Source: Streptomyces echinatus
Lineage (GTDB): Bacteria; Actinomycetota; Actinomycetes; Streptomycetales; Streptomycetaceae
DNA: 64,000 nt
NCBI RefSeq assembly: GCF_014203595.1
Contig: NZ_JACHJK010000001.1
Coordinates: forward strand, 126,582-190,581
Reading direction: 5' to 3'
Of the stretch, positions 27,498 to 35,980 are shown piece after piece; the stretch's first letter is position 1, and each line of letters opens with the position of its first letter. Under the pieces are notes generated by a model. It did no database searches. It saw nothing but the letters and a program-made list of their open reading frames with translations, and was not told the DNA's origin. A program made the translations under genes and the position numbers.

Positions 27498-27571
27498 GCG
27501 TCCGTACGCCAACTGGCCGAGCGGCGATCTTTAGGTGGTCGTGTTTGTCGGTTCGAATCCGACCGGGCGCA
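27498..27571 (+). tRNA. Class I-size tRNA with anticodon TAG (would read CUA, Leu)
   Basis: A 74-base cloverleaf can be drawn: acceptor GCGTCCG/CGGGCGC (7 bp, one G-T), D-arm with a CGC/GCG stem and the conserved GG, anticodon stem CGATC/GGTCG with loop TTTAGGT (U33, anticodon UAG, purine 37), variable loop of only TGTTT, and a perfect T-arm GTCGG-TTCGAAT-CCGAC. CCA is not encoded. Bacterial tRNA-Leu normally has a long variable arm, so this molecule is odd; it may be a functional orphan, a different identity, or a tRNA remnant. A terminator follows directly, supporting transcription. Confidence 0.7.
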
Positions 27572-27580
27572 CAGGTGAGA

Positions 27581-27619
27581 AAGGCCCCGTACCTTGGAAA
27601 CAAAGGTATGGGGCCTTTT
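27581..27619. terminator. Terminator between the tRNA-like gene and rdgB
   Basis: AAGGCCCCGTACCTT pairs with AAGGTATGGGGCCTT (one G-T) around a 7-base loop and is followed by TT; on the other strand it follows the rdgB stop by 10 bases. It serves both converging transcripts. Confidence 0.9.
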
Positions 27620-27628
27620 GCGTGAGGC

Positions 27629-28231
27629 TCAGCCCAGGAGTTCTCGTACCACCGGTACCAGCGCCCGGAACGCCTTCCCCCGGTGGCTGATCGCGTTCTT
27701 CTCGTCCGGGCTCAGCTCCGCGCACGTCCGGCTCTGGCCCTCCGGCTGCAGGATCGGGTCGTAGCCGAAACCGTTCGTACCGGCCGGCGCGTGCCGCAGG
27801 CTGCCGCGCAGCCGGCCCTCCACCACCCGCTCCGTGCCGTCCGGCAGGGCGAGCGCCGCCGCGCAGGCGAAGTGGGCGGCGCGGTGCTCGTCGGCGATGT
27901 CGGAGAGCTGGGCGAGCAGCAGGTCGAGGTTGGCCTTGTCGTCGCCGTGGCGTCCGGCCCAGCGGGCGGAGAAGATGCCGGGGGCGCCGCCCAGGACGTC
28001 GACGCAGAGGCCGGAGTCGTCGGCGACGGCGGGCAGGCCGGTCGCCCGGGCGAGGGCGTGGGCCTTCAGCAGCGCGTTCTCGGCGAAGGTGACGCCGGTT
28101 TCCTTGACGTCGGGGACCTCGGGGAAGGCGTCGGCGCCGATGAGTTCGTGCGGCAGTCCGGCCTCGGCGAGGATCGCCCTCAGCTCGGTGATCTTTCCGG
28201 CGTTGCGGGTGGCGAGGATCAAGCGGGTCAT
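27629..28231 (-). CDS. rdgB: Non-canonical purine NTP pyrophosphatase (RdgB/HAM1)
   Basis: A 200-residue house-cleaning enzyme that hydrolyses dITP, ITP and XTP to monophosphates. Motifs: LILATRNAGKITELRAIL at the N-terminus (phosphate-binding), GVTFAENALLKAHALA, AVADDSGLCVDVLGGAPGIF and GTNGFGYDPI, ending with ISHRGKAFRAL. Full length. Its usual partner rph lies 12 kb away in this window. Confidence 0.95.
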   Translation of the reverse strand: MTRLILATRNAGKITELRAILAEAGLPHELIGADAFPEVPDVKETGVTFAENALLKAHALARATGLPAVADDSGLCVDVLGGAPGIFSARWAGRHGDDKANLDLLLAQLSDIADEHRAAHFACAAALALPDGTERVVEGRLRGSLRHAPAGTNGFGYDPILQPEGQSRTCAELSPDEKNAISHRGKAFRALVPVVRELLG

Positions 28232-28257
28232 GCCCGCCAGTATTCCCCGCCCCCGGC

Positions 28258-29619
28258 CTACAGCTCCGCCTGCCCCGTGTTGTTCAGGGTGGTGAGGTCG
28301 AAGGTCTTGGCCATGGTGCGGTAGCCGAGGTCGCTGGGGTGCAGGTGGTCGCCGCAGTCGTATTCGGGGCGCAGTCGGCGGGGGTCGTAGGGGTCCTTGA
28401 GGGCCTTGTCGAAGTCGACGACGGCGTCGTACACGCCGCCGTCGCGGATCTCCTCGTTGATTCGCTGCCGTACGGCTTCCCGCTCGGGGGTGTAGCGGGG
28501 GTGGCCCTTGAAGGGCATCAGGGTGGCGCCGATGACCTTCAGGCCGCGGCCGTGTGCCTGGCGGACGAGGGTGCGCAGGCCGGTGACGACGCGGTCGGGG
28601 TCGGCGAGCCCGGGGTTGCGGAGGATGTCGTTGATGCCGAGGGCGATGACGACGGCTTTGGCGTTGGGGCGGGAGAGGACGTCGCGGTCGAAGCGGTCGA
28701 GGCCGCTCTGGTTCTCGGCGGGCCGGCCGGGGCCGCCGACGAGGACCTGGTTGCCGCTGATGCCCTCGTTGACGACGCTGTAGCGGGGGAGTCGCTCGCC
28801 GTTCTCCAGGGCGCCGCGCAGTCGGCCGGAGAGGACGTCGGGCCAGCGGCGGTTGGTGCCGGTGGTGGAGGTGACGCCGTCGGTTATGGAGTCGCCGAAG
28901 GCGACGACGGTGCCGACGGCTTCGTTGCCGAGGACGTCGAGGGCCGTCAGGTAGCGCCAGTAGGGGGTCTGTTGGGTGTAGGGGGTGCCGGTCGCGTCCT
29001 CGGTGCGGTCGCCGGTCGCGACGTACGACGTCTGCTGGGCGTGGGGGTGATAGGTGACGGGGCCGGACGCGGTGGGGGAGTAGGTGGTGACGAGGACGTC
29101 GGCGCCGCGGGGGATGGTCACGGGTGCGGCGTCGCTGACGGCTTGTCCGCCGGCGGGTATGACGACGCCGGTGCTGCCGTCGAAGGTGAGGCGCCGCATC
29201 GTTTCGGCGTCGGCGGTCGCGCTGCCGTCGCCCGTGGACAGGGCGAGGGTGGCGTGGGTGAGGGTGAGGGGGGTGCGGCCGTAGAGGTTGGAGAGGGTGA
29301 CGCGGGCGCTCGTGCCTCCGGTGCTCGCGTGGACCACGTTGCGCACCGATCGGCCCGCCAGGCCGGCCGCCTCGGTGCCGGGTTCGCCGCCGACGGGTGC
29401 GGTGGCCCAGGCGCCGACCCAGGTGCCGGTGGAGGCGGGGGCGGCGGAGCCGTGGTGGGGGCGGCCGTCGGCGAGGGTGTGGCGGGGGGTGCCGTCGTCG
29501 GCCGCGGCGGCGACGTATATGGCGGCCGACAGGGCCACGACGAGGGCGACGAGTGCGCTCAGGACCGTACGGTGCCTCGCGGGGGACACCCTCGCGTCCC
29601 CGTCATGACGCTCGGTCAT
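28258..29619 (-). CDS. Secreted SGNH/GDSL-family hydrolase
   Basis: A 453-residue protein. An N-terminal hydrophobic segment (about residues 18-38) acts as a signal anchor or signal peptide. Residues 65-230 are a beta-sandwich domain, then the hydrolase: Ser244 in AFGDSITDG (block I), the Gly in EGISGNQ, Asn in ALGINDILRN and the Asp/His pair in CGDHLHPSDLGY, so all four SGNH blocks are present. Likely a lipase, esterase or carbohydrate esterase acting outside the cell. Starts ATG with a purine-rich site (GAGGAGAAC). Confidence 0.87.
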   Translation of the reverse strand: MTERHDGDARVSPARHRTVLSALVALVVALSAAIYVAAAADDGTPRHTLADGRPHHGSAAPASTGTWVGAWATAPVGGEPGTEAAGLAGRSVRNVVHASTGGTSARVTLSNLYGRTPLTLTHATLALSTGDGSATADAETMRRLTFDGSTGVVIPAGGQAVSDAAPVTIPRGADVLVTTYSPTASGPVTYHPHAQQTSYVATGDRTEDATGTPYTQQTPYWRYLTALDVLGNEAVGTVVAFGDSITDGVTSTTGTNRRWPDVLSGRLRGALENGERLPRYSVVNEGISGNQVLVGGPGRPAENQSGLDRFDRDVLSRPNAKAVVIALGINDILRNPGLADPDRVVTGLRTLVRQAHGRGLKVIGATLMPFKGHPRYTPEREAVRQRINEEIRDGGVYDAVVDFDKALKDPYDPRRLRPEYDCGDHLHPSDLGYRTMAKTFDLTTLNNTGQAEL

Positions 29620-29699
29620 GCTTCTGTTGTTCTCCTCGGTGATGGGAGCCCGGGGCTCCGATCAGGCCGGCCCCATGATCCGTCATGGGCCGGGGAGTT

Positions 29700-29743
29700 C
29701 TGACAGGACCCTGCCACTTCTGCTGACAGGACCCTGCCACTTC
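29700..29743. repeat. 21-bp direct repeat upstream of the DUF445 gene
   Basis: CTGACAGGACCCTGCCACTT plus a final C occurs twice, 29700-29720 and 29723-29743, with a 23-base period and no mismatch. It lies about 65-95 bases ahead of the possible starts of the DUF445 gene and could be a duplicated operator. Confidence 0.7.
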
Positions 29744-29837
29744 ACCCGTGGAGTCTGACGCTGGGAACTCGTGTTCTGTTCCGGGAGTCGGTCAGGAAGG
29801 GACAATTGTGGGCGGGATCACCGAACGGGTGGAGCTG

Positions 29838-31151
29838 ATGGAACCTACCGATACGGGAACACCGGCGCGGGCCATGTCGTACCGGACCATGACGGCGTTC
29901 ACCCCGGCCGACGAGGAGCGCCGGCGCGGGGTGCGGCGGATGAAGCTCACGGCGACGGGCCTGCTGCTGTTCGTGGCGGTGGTCTACGTCCTGGCCAAGC
30001 TCGCCGGGCACGAGGGCGCCGGGGCGTGGGCGGACTATGTGGCGGCGGCGGCCGAGGCGGGCATGGTGGGCGCGCTCGCCGACTGGTTCGCCGTCACCGC
30101 GCTCTTCCGGCATCCGCTGGGGCTGCCCATTCCGCACACCGCGATCATCCCCACCAAGAAGGATCAGCTGGGTATCTCGCTGGGTGAGTTCGTCGGGGAG
30201 AACTTCCTCTCCGAGGACGTCGTACGGCAGCGGCTGCGATCGGTCGGCATCGGCAGCCGGCTCGGCGCCTGGCTGGCGGAGCCGGAGCACGCGGACCGGG
30301 TGACGGCGGAGCTGGCCACGGCGCTGCGCGGTGCGCTGACGGTGCTGCGCGACTCGGATGTGCAGGCGGTCGTCGGCGAGGCGATCACCCGGCGGGCGAA
30401 CGCGCAGGAGATCGCTCCGGGCATCGGCAAGATGCTGGAGAAGATCGTCGCCGACGGCGGGCACCGGCGGGCGGTGGACCTGGTGGTGGCCCGCGCGCAC
30501 GACTGGCTGGTGCTGCACCGGGACGACGTGATGGTGGCCGTGGAGGGTGGCGCGCCGGGGTGGACCCCGCGGTTCGTGGACCGGAAGGTGGGTGAGCGGG
30601 TCTACAAGGAGCTGCTGCGGTTCGTCACGGAGATGCGGGACATGCCCTCGCATCCGGCGCGGGGCGCGTTGGACCGTTTCCTCACCGACTTCGCGTCCGA
30701 CCTGCAGTCCGACACGGACACGCGGGCGCGGGTGGAGCGGCTCAAGGGAGAGGTGCTGGGCCGGGGCGAGGTGCAGGATCTGATCGCGTCGGCGTGGACG
30801 GCCGTACGGTCGATGATCGTGGCGGCCGCGGAGGACGAGCGCAGCCAGCTGCGGCAGCGGGTGCGGGCCGCGTTGCTGTCGCTGGGTTCGCGGATGGCGA
30901 CCGAGCCGAAGGTGCAGGGGAAGGTCGACAGCTGGGTGGAGGGTGCGGCGGTGCATGTCGTGACGACGTACCGCAAGGAGATCACCTTGCTGATCACGGA
31001 CACGGTGGCGGGCTGGGACGCCGAGCACACGACCCGGAAGATCGAGGCGCACATCGGCCGCGACCTGCAGTTCATCCGGATCAACGGCACGGTGGTGGGA
31101 TCCCTGGCGGGGTTGCTGATCTACGCGGTGTCGCGGGGGATGGGGGTCTGA
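29838..31151 (+). CDS. DUF445 family membrane protein
   Basis: A 437-residue protein (YjiN-like). A transmembrane helix near residues 38-55 (LTATGLLLFVAVVYVLAKLAG) is followed by the diagnostic MVGALADWFAVTALFRHPLGLPIPHTAIIP segment, quoted here as ALADWFAVTALFRHP, then a long helical cytoplasmic region and a C-terminal GTVVGSLAGLLIYAVS helix. Start uncertain: I chose the ATG giving MEPTDTGTPARAM with GGTGGAG just before it; a GTG at 29808 with AGGAAGG is equally possible and adds ten residues. Function unknown. Confidence 0.82.
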   Translation: MEPTDTGTPARAMSYRTMTAFTPADEERRRGVRRMKLTATGLLLFVAVVYVLAKLAGHEGAGAWADYVAAAAEAGMVGALADWFAVTALFRHPLGLPIPHTAIIPTKKDQLGISLGEFVGENFLSEDVVRQRLRSVGIGSRLGAWLAEPEHADRVTAELATALRGALTVLRDSDVQAVVGEAITRRANAQEIAPGIGKMLEKIVADGGHRRAVDLVVARAHDWLVLHRDDVMVAVEGGAPGWTPRFVDRKVGERVYKELLRFVTEMRDMPSHPARGALDRFLTDFASDLQSDTDTRARVERLKGEVLGRGEVQDLIASAWTAVRSMIVAAAEDERSQLRQRVRAALLSLGSRMATEPKVQGKVDSWVEGAAVHVVTTYRKEITLLITDTVAGWDAEHTTRKIEAHIGRDLQFIRINGTVVGSLAGLLIYAVSRGMGV

Positions 31152-31284
31152 TCGGCGAGCCGGGGCGGGGCGGGCCGGGCGGCGGGCGGCCCGAGCCGCT
31201 GCCCGGGGTGGGCCGGGGGCCGGTGCGGCCTATTTCGACCGGGCCGGGGCACCCGATATCCGTCCTTCAGCGAGGAGGGTGCCC

Positions 31285-32820
31285 ATGAGCACAGCCGAGG
31301 CCGAGACCGGCCGGACCATCACCACCGACATTCCCGCCCGGCTGGACCGGCTGCCCTGGTCACGCTGGCACTGGACGATCGTCATCGGCCTGGGCACCGT
31401 GTGGATCCTGGACGGCCTGGAGGTCACGGTCGTCGGCAACATCGCCAGCCGGCTGTCGGAGCCCGGCAGCGGCCTGTCGATCTCCTCGGGGCAGGTGACC
31501 GGCGTCGCCGCGGCCCTGTATGTGGCGGGCGCCTGTTCGGGTGCCCTGTTCTGGGGCCGTCTGACGGACCGCTGGGGCCGCAAGAGGCTCTTCATGATCA
31601 CGCTGGCGGTGTATCTGGCCGCGACGGCCCTGACGGCCGTCTCCTGGGAAGCCTGGTGGTTCTTCCTGTTCCGGTTCCTGACCGGCTTCGGCATCGGCGG
31701 TGAGTACGCGGCGATCAACTCCGCGATCGACGAGCTGATCCCGGCCGACTACCGCGGCCGGGTCGATCTGATGATCAACGGCAGCTTCTGGCTGGGTGCC
31801 GTCGGCGGCTCACTGCTGTCGATCGTCGCGCTGAACACCGACCTGCTGGCGGCGAACGTGGGCTGGCGGCTGACGTTCGCCCTCGGTGCCGTCCTCGCGC
31901 TCGTCATCCTCCTCGTACGGCGGCACGTGCCGGAGAGTCCGCGCTGGCTGCTGATCCACGGCCGGGACCGGGAGGCGGAGGAGATCGTCACCGGCATCGA
32001 ACGCCAGGTGGAGGCGGAGAAGGGCGAGCGGCTGTCCGAACCCCGGGGCGTGCTGGAGATCCACCAGCGCAAGAGCGTGACGTTCATGGAGATCGCCCGG
32101 ACGGTCTTCGGCGAGTACCGCAAGCGGGCCGTCCTCGGTTTCTCCCTCTTCATCGGCCAGGCGTTCCTGTACAACGCGATCACCTTCGGTTTCGGTGCGA
32201 TCCTGACCAAGTTCTACGACGTGCCCGCCGATCACACCGGCTACTACTTCGCGGTGATCGCGGTCGGCAACTTCTGCGGTCCGCTGCTGCTCGGCAAGCT
32301 GTTCGACACGGTCGGCCGCCGGGTGATGATCTCCTCGACGTATCTGCTCTCGGGCCTGCTCCTGTTCGGTACGGCGTGGCTGTTCGACCGGGGTTCGCTG
32401 AGCGCGAGCACGTTGACGGCGTGCTGGTGCGCGGTGCTGTTCTTCGCCTCGGCGGGTGCCTCCAGTGCCTACCTCACGGTCTCGGAGATCTTCCCGATGG
32501 AGACGAGGGCGATGTCCATCGCCTTCTTCTACGCCCTCGGTACCGCGGCCGGCGGCATCAGCGGTCCGCTGCTGTTCGCCGACCTCACGAGCACCGGCAG
32601 GGTCGGCGACACGGTCCTCGCCTTCTGTGTGGGCGCTGCGCTGATGTGCGCGGCCGGTCTGGTGGCGGCGTTCCTGGCGGTACGGGCCGAACGGCGCTCC
32701 CTGGAGGACATCGCCCGTCCGCTGACGGCGGTGGCGAGCCGGGCCAGGGCGGCGACGCGGGGCGCGTCCCAGGGTTCGGGGAACGGTCCGAAGGCCCCGC
32801 CGGCGGCGAGCGCGCCGTGA
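31285..32820 (+). CDS. MFS transporter, sugar/metabolite:H+ symporter type
   Basis: A 511-residue protein with 12 predicted helices in two halves. Signature GRLTDRWGRKRLF (loop 2-3), RFLTGFGIGGEYAA (helix 4-5) and VPESPRWLLIHGRDREAEE with the matching GKLFDTVGRRVMI in the second half put it with the metabolite:H+ symporter/sugar transporter branch. ATG six bases after GAGGAGG is the best start; the GTG six bases earlier sits on the ribosome site. Polar C-terminal tail of about 45 residues. Substrate unknown. Confidence 0.87.
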   Translation: MSTAEAETGRTITTDIPARLDRLPWSRWHWTIVIGLGTVWILDGLEVTVVGNIASRLSEPGSGLSISSGQVTGVAAALYVAGACSGALFWGRLTDRWGRKRLFMITLAVYLAATALTAVSWEAWWFFLFRFLTGFGIGGEYAAINSAIDELIPADYRGRVDLMINGSFWLGAVGGSLLSIVALNTDLLAANVGWRLTFALGAVLALVILLVRRHVPESPRWLLIHGRDREAEEIVTGIERQVEAEKGERLSEPRGVLEIHQRKSVTFMEIARTVFGEYRKRAVLGFSLFIGQAFLYNAITFGFGAILTKFYDVPADHTGYYFAVIAVGNFCGPLLLGKLFDTVGRRVMISSTYLLSGLLLFGTAWLFDRGSLSASTLTACWCAVLFFASAGASSAYLTVSEIFPMETRAMSIAFFYALGTAAGGISGPLLFADLTSTGRVGDTVLAFCVGAALMCAAGLVAAFLAVRAERRSLEDIARPLTAVASRARAATRGASQGSGNGPKAPPAASAP

Positions 32821-32844
32821 CCGTGCCGGTGGCCGGGCCGTCCG

Positions 32845-33339
32845 TCAGGCACCGGTCGTGGAGCCGGGCCGGACGATCATCAGGACCGTCACGGCGGCCC
32901 ACAGCAGGTTGAACAGCCCGGTGGCCATCGCGAGCCGGGCGGTCACCGCGGCCGTACCGTCGCCCTGGACGAGCGCGCTCTGGGCCGGCAGGACCAGAGC
33001 GCCGAGCACCAGGGCGGCGAGCGCGGTCAGCGCGATGGAGACGATCAGCCAGGCGCTGCCGAGCACGCCCATCTCGCTCGCGGTGGCGAACCCGAAGACC
33101 GGGACGACGACGCCGACGACGGCGTACACGCGGCAGATCCGGTGCAGCAGCCGCAGCGTCCCCGTGGCGCCGGAACCACCGGTGTGAGTGGCATCTCCGG
33201 GGCCGGTGGCGTCGGCGTCGCCGGGCCCGGCGGCCAGGGCCCGGCGGGCGGCGGGCGGGAACATGCTGGCGGCGACGGCGACGGGACCGATGGCGAGGAT
33301 CGCGGCGATGACATGGACGGCGAGCAGGAACTTGGTCAC
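32845..33339 (-). CDS. Small integral membrane protein (DUF2269-like)
   Basis: A 164-residue protein with four predicted helices (LLAVHVIAAILAIGPVAVAA, VYAVVGVVVPVFGFATA, LIVSIALTALAALVLGALVL, ATGLFNLLWAAVTVLMIV). The first helix with its early His resembles DUF2269 membrane proteins. A 25-residue Asp/Gly/Thr-rich loop after helix one looks expanded. It is convergent with the MFS gene and divergent from the GlxA regulator gene. Function unknown. Confidence 0.68.
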   Translation of the reverse strand: MTKFLLAVHVIAAILAIGPVAVAASMFPPAARRALAAGPGDADATGPGDATHTGGSGATGTLRLLHRICRVYAVVGVVVPVFGFATASEMGVLGSAWLIVSIALTALAALVLGALVLPAQSALVQGDGTAAVTARLAMATGLFNLLWAAVTVLMIVRPGSTTGA

Positions 33340-33457
33340 GGCAGGACGCTAGGGCCGGCGCCGGCCCCCCGACAGTGGCGGGACTGCCACTGATCAACGG
33401 ATTCCCGCCACCCGATGTCACACAGCCGCGACACCTTTCCACGCTGCTCGCGCCCGG

Positions 33458-33486
33458 TTGGCGAGAGCCCGTCGTACCACTACATT
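33458..33486 (+). promoter_or_regulatory. Promoter of the GlxA-type regulator, probably leaderless
   Basis: TTGGCG and TACATT are separated by 17 bases, and the -10 ends six bases before the ATG, so transcription should begin at or beside the start codon. Confidence 0.6.
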
Positions 33487-33492
33487 CCCGCC

Positions 33493-34449
33493 ATGCACTC
33501 TGTGGCCGTACTGGCACTGGACGGCGTCATCCCGTTCGACCTCTCCGCCCCGGTCGACACCTTCGGCCGGGCGCGGCTGCCCGACGGCCGGGCGCCGTAC
33601 CGGGTGCGGGTGTGCGCGGTGGAGCAGGAGGTGAGCGCCGGCGCCTTCACGGTGCGGGCGCCGTACGGCCTGGAGGCGCTGGCGGAGGCCGACACGATCA
33701 TCCTGCCCGGGGTGGCGGAGCCGCCGGACACGCTGCCGCCGGAGGTCGCCGAAGCGCTCCGCTCGGCGGCGGCGAACGGCACCCGCATCGCGTCGATCTG
33801 CGTGGGCGCGTTCCTCTTCGCGGCGACGGGCCTGCTGGACGGCCTGCGGGCGACGACCCACTGGCTCGCCGCCGACCGGCTGGCGGCGCTGTACCCGGGG
33901 GTGAGCGTCGACCCGAACGTCCTGTACGTCGACAACGGCCAGTTCCTGACGTCGGCGGGCGCGGCGGCGGCCCTGGACATGTGCCTGCACATGATCCGCG
34001 GGGACTTCGGCTCGGCGGTCGCCGCGCACACGGCACGGCTGTCCGTGATGCCGCTGGAACGGGAGGGCGGACAGGCCCAGTTCATCGTCCACGACCTCCC
34101 GCCGGCCCCGGCCGGCGCGACCCTGGAGCCGCTGCTGCGCTGGCTGGAGGACCACTGCGACCGTGACCTGACGCTGGACGAGATCGCGGGGAAGGCCGGC
34201 ATGAGCACCCGCACCCTCAATCGGCGCTTCCGCGAGCAGACCGGTACGACCCCGCTCCAGTGGCTGCACCGGGCGCGGGTGCGGCGGGCCCAGTACCTGC
34301 TGGAGACGACGGACCATCCGGTGGAACGGATCGCCGTCCAGACGGGGTTCGGGTCGCCGACGGCCTTCCGGGAACGGTTCCGCAGGGTGGCGGGGACGAG
34401 CCCGCAGGGGTACCGGAAGGCGTTCCGCCAGGGTGACGGGAACAGGTGA
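33493..34449 (+). CDS. GlxA-family transcriptional regulator (DJ-1/PfpI domain + AraC HTH)
   Basis: A 318-residue protein. Residues 1-190 form a class I glutamine amidotransferase-like (DJ-1/PfpI) domain: VAVLALDGVIPFDLSAPVDTF near the start and a Cys in the nucleophile elbow (ASICVGAFLFAATG). Residues 220-318 hold two AraC-type HTH motifs (LDEIAGKAGMSTRTLNRRF and IAVQTGFGSPTAFRERFRR). ATG chosen because a good promoter places the mRNA start there; the longer frame reads through that promoter. Such regulators often sense small carbonyl or nitrogen compounds; the target is unknown. Confidence 0.88.
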   Translation: MHSVAVLALDGVIPFDLSAPVDTFGRARLPDGRAPYRVRVCAVEQEVSAGAFTVRAPYGLEALAEADTIILPGVAEPPDTLPPEVAEALRSAAANGTRIASICVGAFLFAATGLLDGLRATTHWLAADRLAALYPGVSVDPNVLYVDNGQFLTSAGAAAALDMCLHMIRGDFGSAVAAHTARLSVMPLEREGGQAQFIVHDLPPAPAGATLEPLLRWLEDHCDRDLTLDEIAGKAGMSTRTLNRRFREQTGTTPLQWLHRARVRRAQYLLETTDHPVERIAVQTGFGSPTAFRERFRRVAGTSPQGYRKAFRQGDGNR

Positions 34450-34562
34450 GGACCGCTCCTCGGCCGCTCCTCCAAGATCGGTTAGGGTGACGGGCCGTGG
34501 CACGTGCGAACGGGTGAACACCCCCGGCGCGTGCTGTTCGGTACGTCTTCGGGGGAGTCTCA

Positions 34563-35363
34563 GTGAGCAGCAGCCGAGGGGCCGCGTCCGCGCGCCTGCG
34601 ATCGATACCCAGTCCCTTCGCGGTCGCCACGACGATGACCGCGCCGTCCCGTCCCGACCGGATCGAGGACCCGTTCGTCGCCGGACTCCAGCGGGCCCGT
34701 ACGGCGGTGGGGATCGTCGCCACGGTGTGGCTGCTGATGGCGTACCCGCTGGCGGAGGGGCGGGAGCAGTTCGTCATGGGCAAGGTGGAGGACCTGCTCA
34801 TCGGCAGTGGTCTCACCCTCGCCGTCGGCCTCGTCGCCGTGACCGCCTTCATCGCCACGGCCCGCTCACCGCTGGGCCGCCGTTACGCCGCCCGGCTGAC
34901 CGGCCCGCTGAGCTCGCTGGGCGCGATCGCGCTGGGCGCCGGGGCGGCATGGCTGATGGTGATGATGCTGAAGGGCGACATCATCTCGACGGCCGACGTC
35001 GGCTACCACGGCATCCTGATCGGCCTGCTGGTCGGGGCGTTGTTCATCATCGGCGGGCTGGTCTGCGCGCTGCTCCTGCTCTTCGCGCTCCTCTTCACAC
35101 TGGTCGCGCTGGTCCAGGGGCTCAACTCCTGCTTCCGCCTGGGGGACGTGCACGAGCTGCTGCCGGCCCTGATCTCCCCGCTCCTCGTCTGGTCCCTGTT
35201 CGTCCTCGGCCTCTTCGACGGCCCCGACGTCGCGGCCCCGCCCGTGGTCCTCTACACCTTCCTCCTCGGCGGCCCCGTCTCGGTGACGGCCCTGTCGGCC
35301 TGGGAGGTACGGAGACTGCGGACGCACCACGGGGTGACGCTGCGGGGGGCGTTGGGGAGGTAG
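34563..35363 (+). CDS. Multi-pass membrane protein of unknown function
   Basis: A 266-residue protein with a 40-residue cytoplasmic N-terminus and six hydrophobic segments (for example AVGIVATVWLLMAYPLA, LTLAVGLVAVTAFIATA, GILIGLLVGALFIIGGLVCA). A basic tail (RRLRTHHGVTLRGALGR) ends it. No recognised family. GTG start with GGGGGAG eight bases upstream. The gene ends just before a GGGTGCCG repeat tract and is convergent with the next small membrane gene. Confidence 0.7.
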   Translation: MSSSRGAASARLRSIPSPFAVATTMTAPSRPDRIEDPFVAGLQRARTAVGIVATVWLLMAYPLAEGREQFVMGKVEDLLIGSGLTLAVGLVAVTAFIATARSPLGRRYAARLTGPLSSLGAIALGAGAAWLMVMMLKGDIISTADVGYHGILIGLLVGALFIIGGLVCALLLLFALLFTLVALVQGLNSCFRLGDVHELLPALISPLLVWSLFVLGLFDGPDVAAPPVVLYTFLLGGPVSVTALSAWEVRRLRTHHGVTLRGALGR

Positions 35364-35373
35364 CCGCCGGATT

Positions 35374-35455
35374 GGGGTGCCGGGTGCCGGGTGCCGGATG
35401 CCGGGTGCCGGGGCGCCGGGGTGCCGCCGGCACGGGGGCGCCAGGGTGCCGGGCG
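35374..35455. repeat. GGGTGCCG tandem repeat tract
   Basis: The octamer GGGTGCCG and close variants recur about seven times (..ggtgccgggtgccgggtgcc..), between two convergent genes. A simple slippage tract in noncoding DNA. Confidence 0.7.
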
Positions 35456-35509
35456 GCCGGGCCGCCCCCTGGGCGACCGGGCCGGGCCGGGCCGGGGCGA
35501 CGGGATCGC

Positions 35510-35812
35510 TCAGGCCTTGCGGTCGGCGACGGCCCAGGAGGCGAGGGCGACGGCGCCGGCGACGCCGAGGACGGACGGCCAGGCGCCGACCTTCTTGGCG
35601 AGCGGGTGGGACCCGGCGAAGGCTGCCACGTACGCCACGGTCAACGCACCCGCCGCCTTCCCGCCGGCCCGGGAGCGCCACTGCTGCGCGGCCGCGGCAC
35701 CGGCGACGGTCAGGACCGCCCCGCCCAGCTGCCGCTTCTTCGTCCAGCGGGCGACGCCGTAGCCGCCGACGAGCCCGGTAGCGGCGACGACCGCGCTGGG
35801 AACCCTGGCCAT
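35510..35812 (-). CDS. Small two-to-three-helix membrane protein
   Basis: A 100-residue hydrophobic protein beginning MARVPSAVVAATGLVGGYGVARWTKKR-type sequence (first helix AVVAATGLVGGYGVA followed by WTKKRQ). GAGGAGG five to six bases before the ATG fixes the start; the longer frame is unlikely. Ala/Gly-rich helices follow (AVLTVAGAAAAQQW, ALTVAYVAAFAG, LGVAGAVALASWAVA). Conserved-looking but unnamed; function unknown. Confidence 0.7.
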   Translation of the reverse strand: MARVPSAVVAATGLVGGYGVARWTKKRQLGGAVLTVAGAAAAQQWRSRAGGKAAGALTVAYVAAFAGSHPLAKKVGAWPSVLGVAGAVALASWAVADRKA

Positions 35813-35901
35813 GAGTGCCTCCTCGTGTCCGTATGTCATCCCTTATGTCTGCCCTGAGGCTAACGCGCCGGCCGTGACGCGGAACCAACCTGAGTCGATG
35901 C

Positions 35902-35930
35902 TTGTCAACTTTCCGGCGGTGGTCTATATA
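35902..35930 (+). promoter_or_regulatory. Sigma-70-type promoter of hsp20
   Basis: TTGTCA and TATATA with a 17-base spacer, an unusually AT-rich and consensus-like promoter for this genome, 50 bases upstream of the hsp20 start. No CTTGAGT-type HAIR operator is present. Confidence 0.75.
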
Positions 35931-35980
35931 AAGAGCTGTAGGGCATCGCATCCAATAGCTGAAGAGAGGAGTGACCCGTG

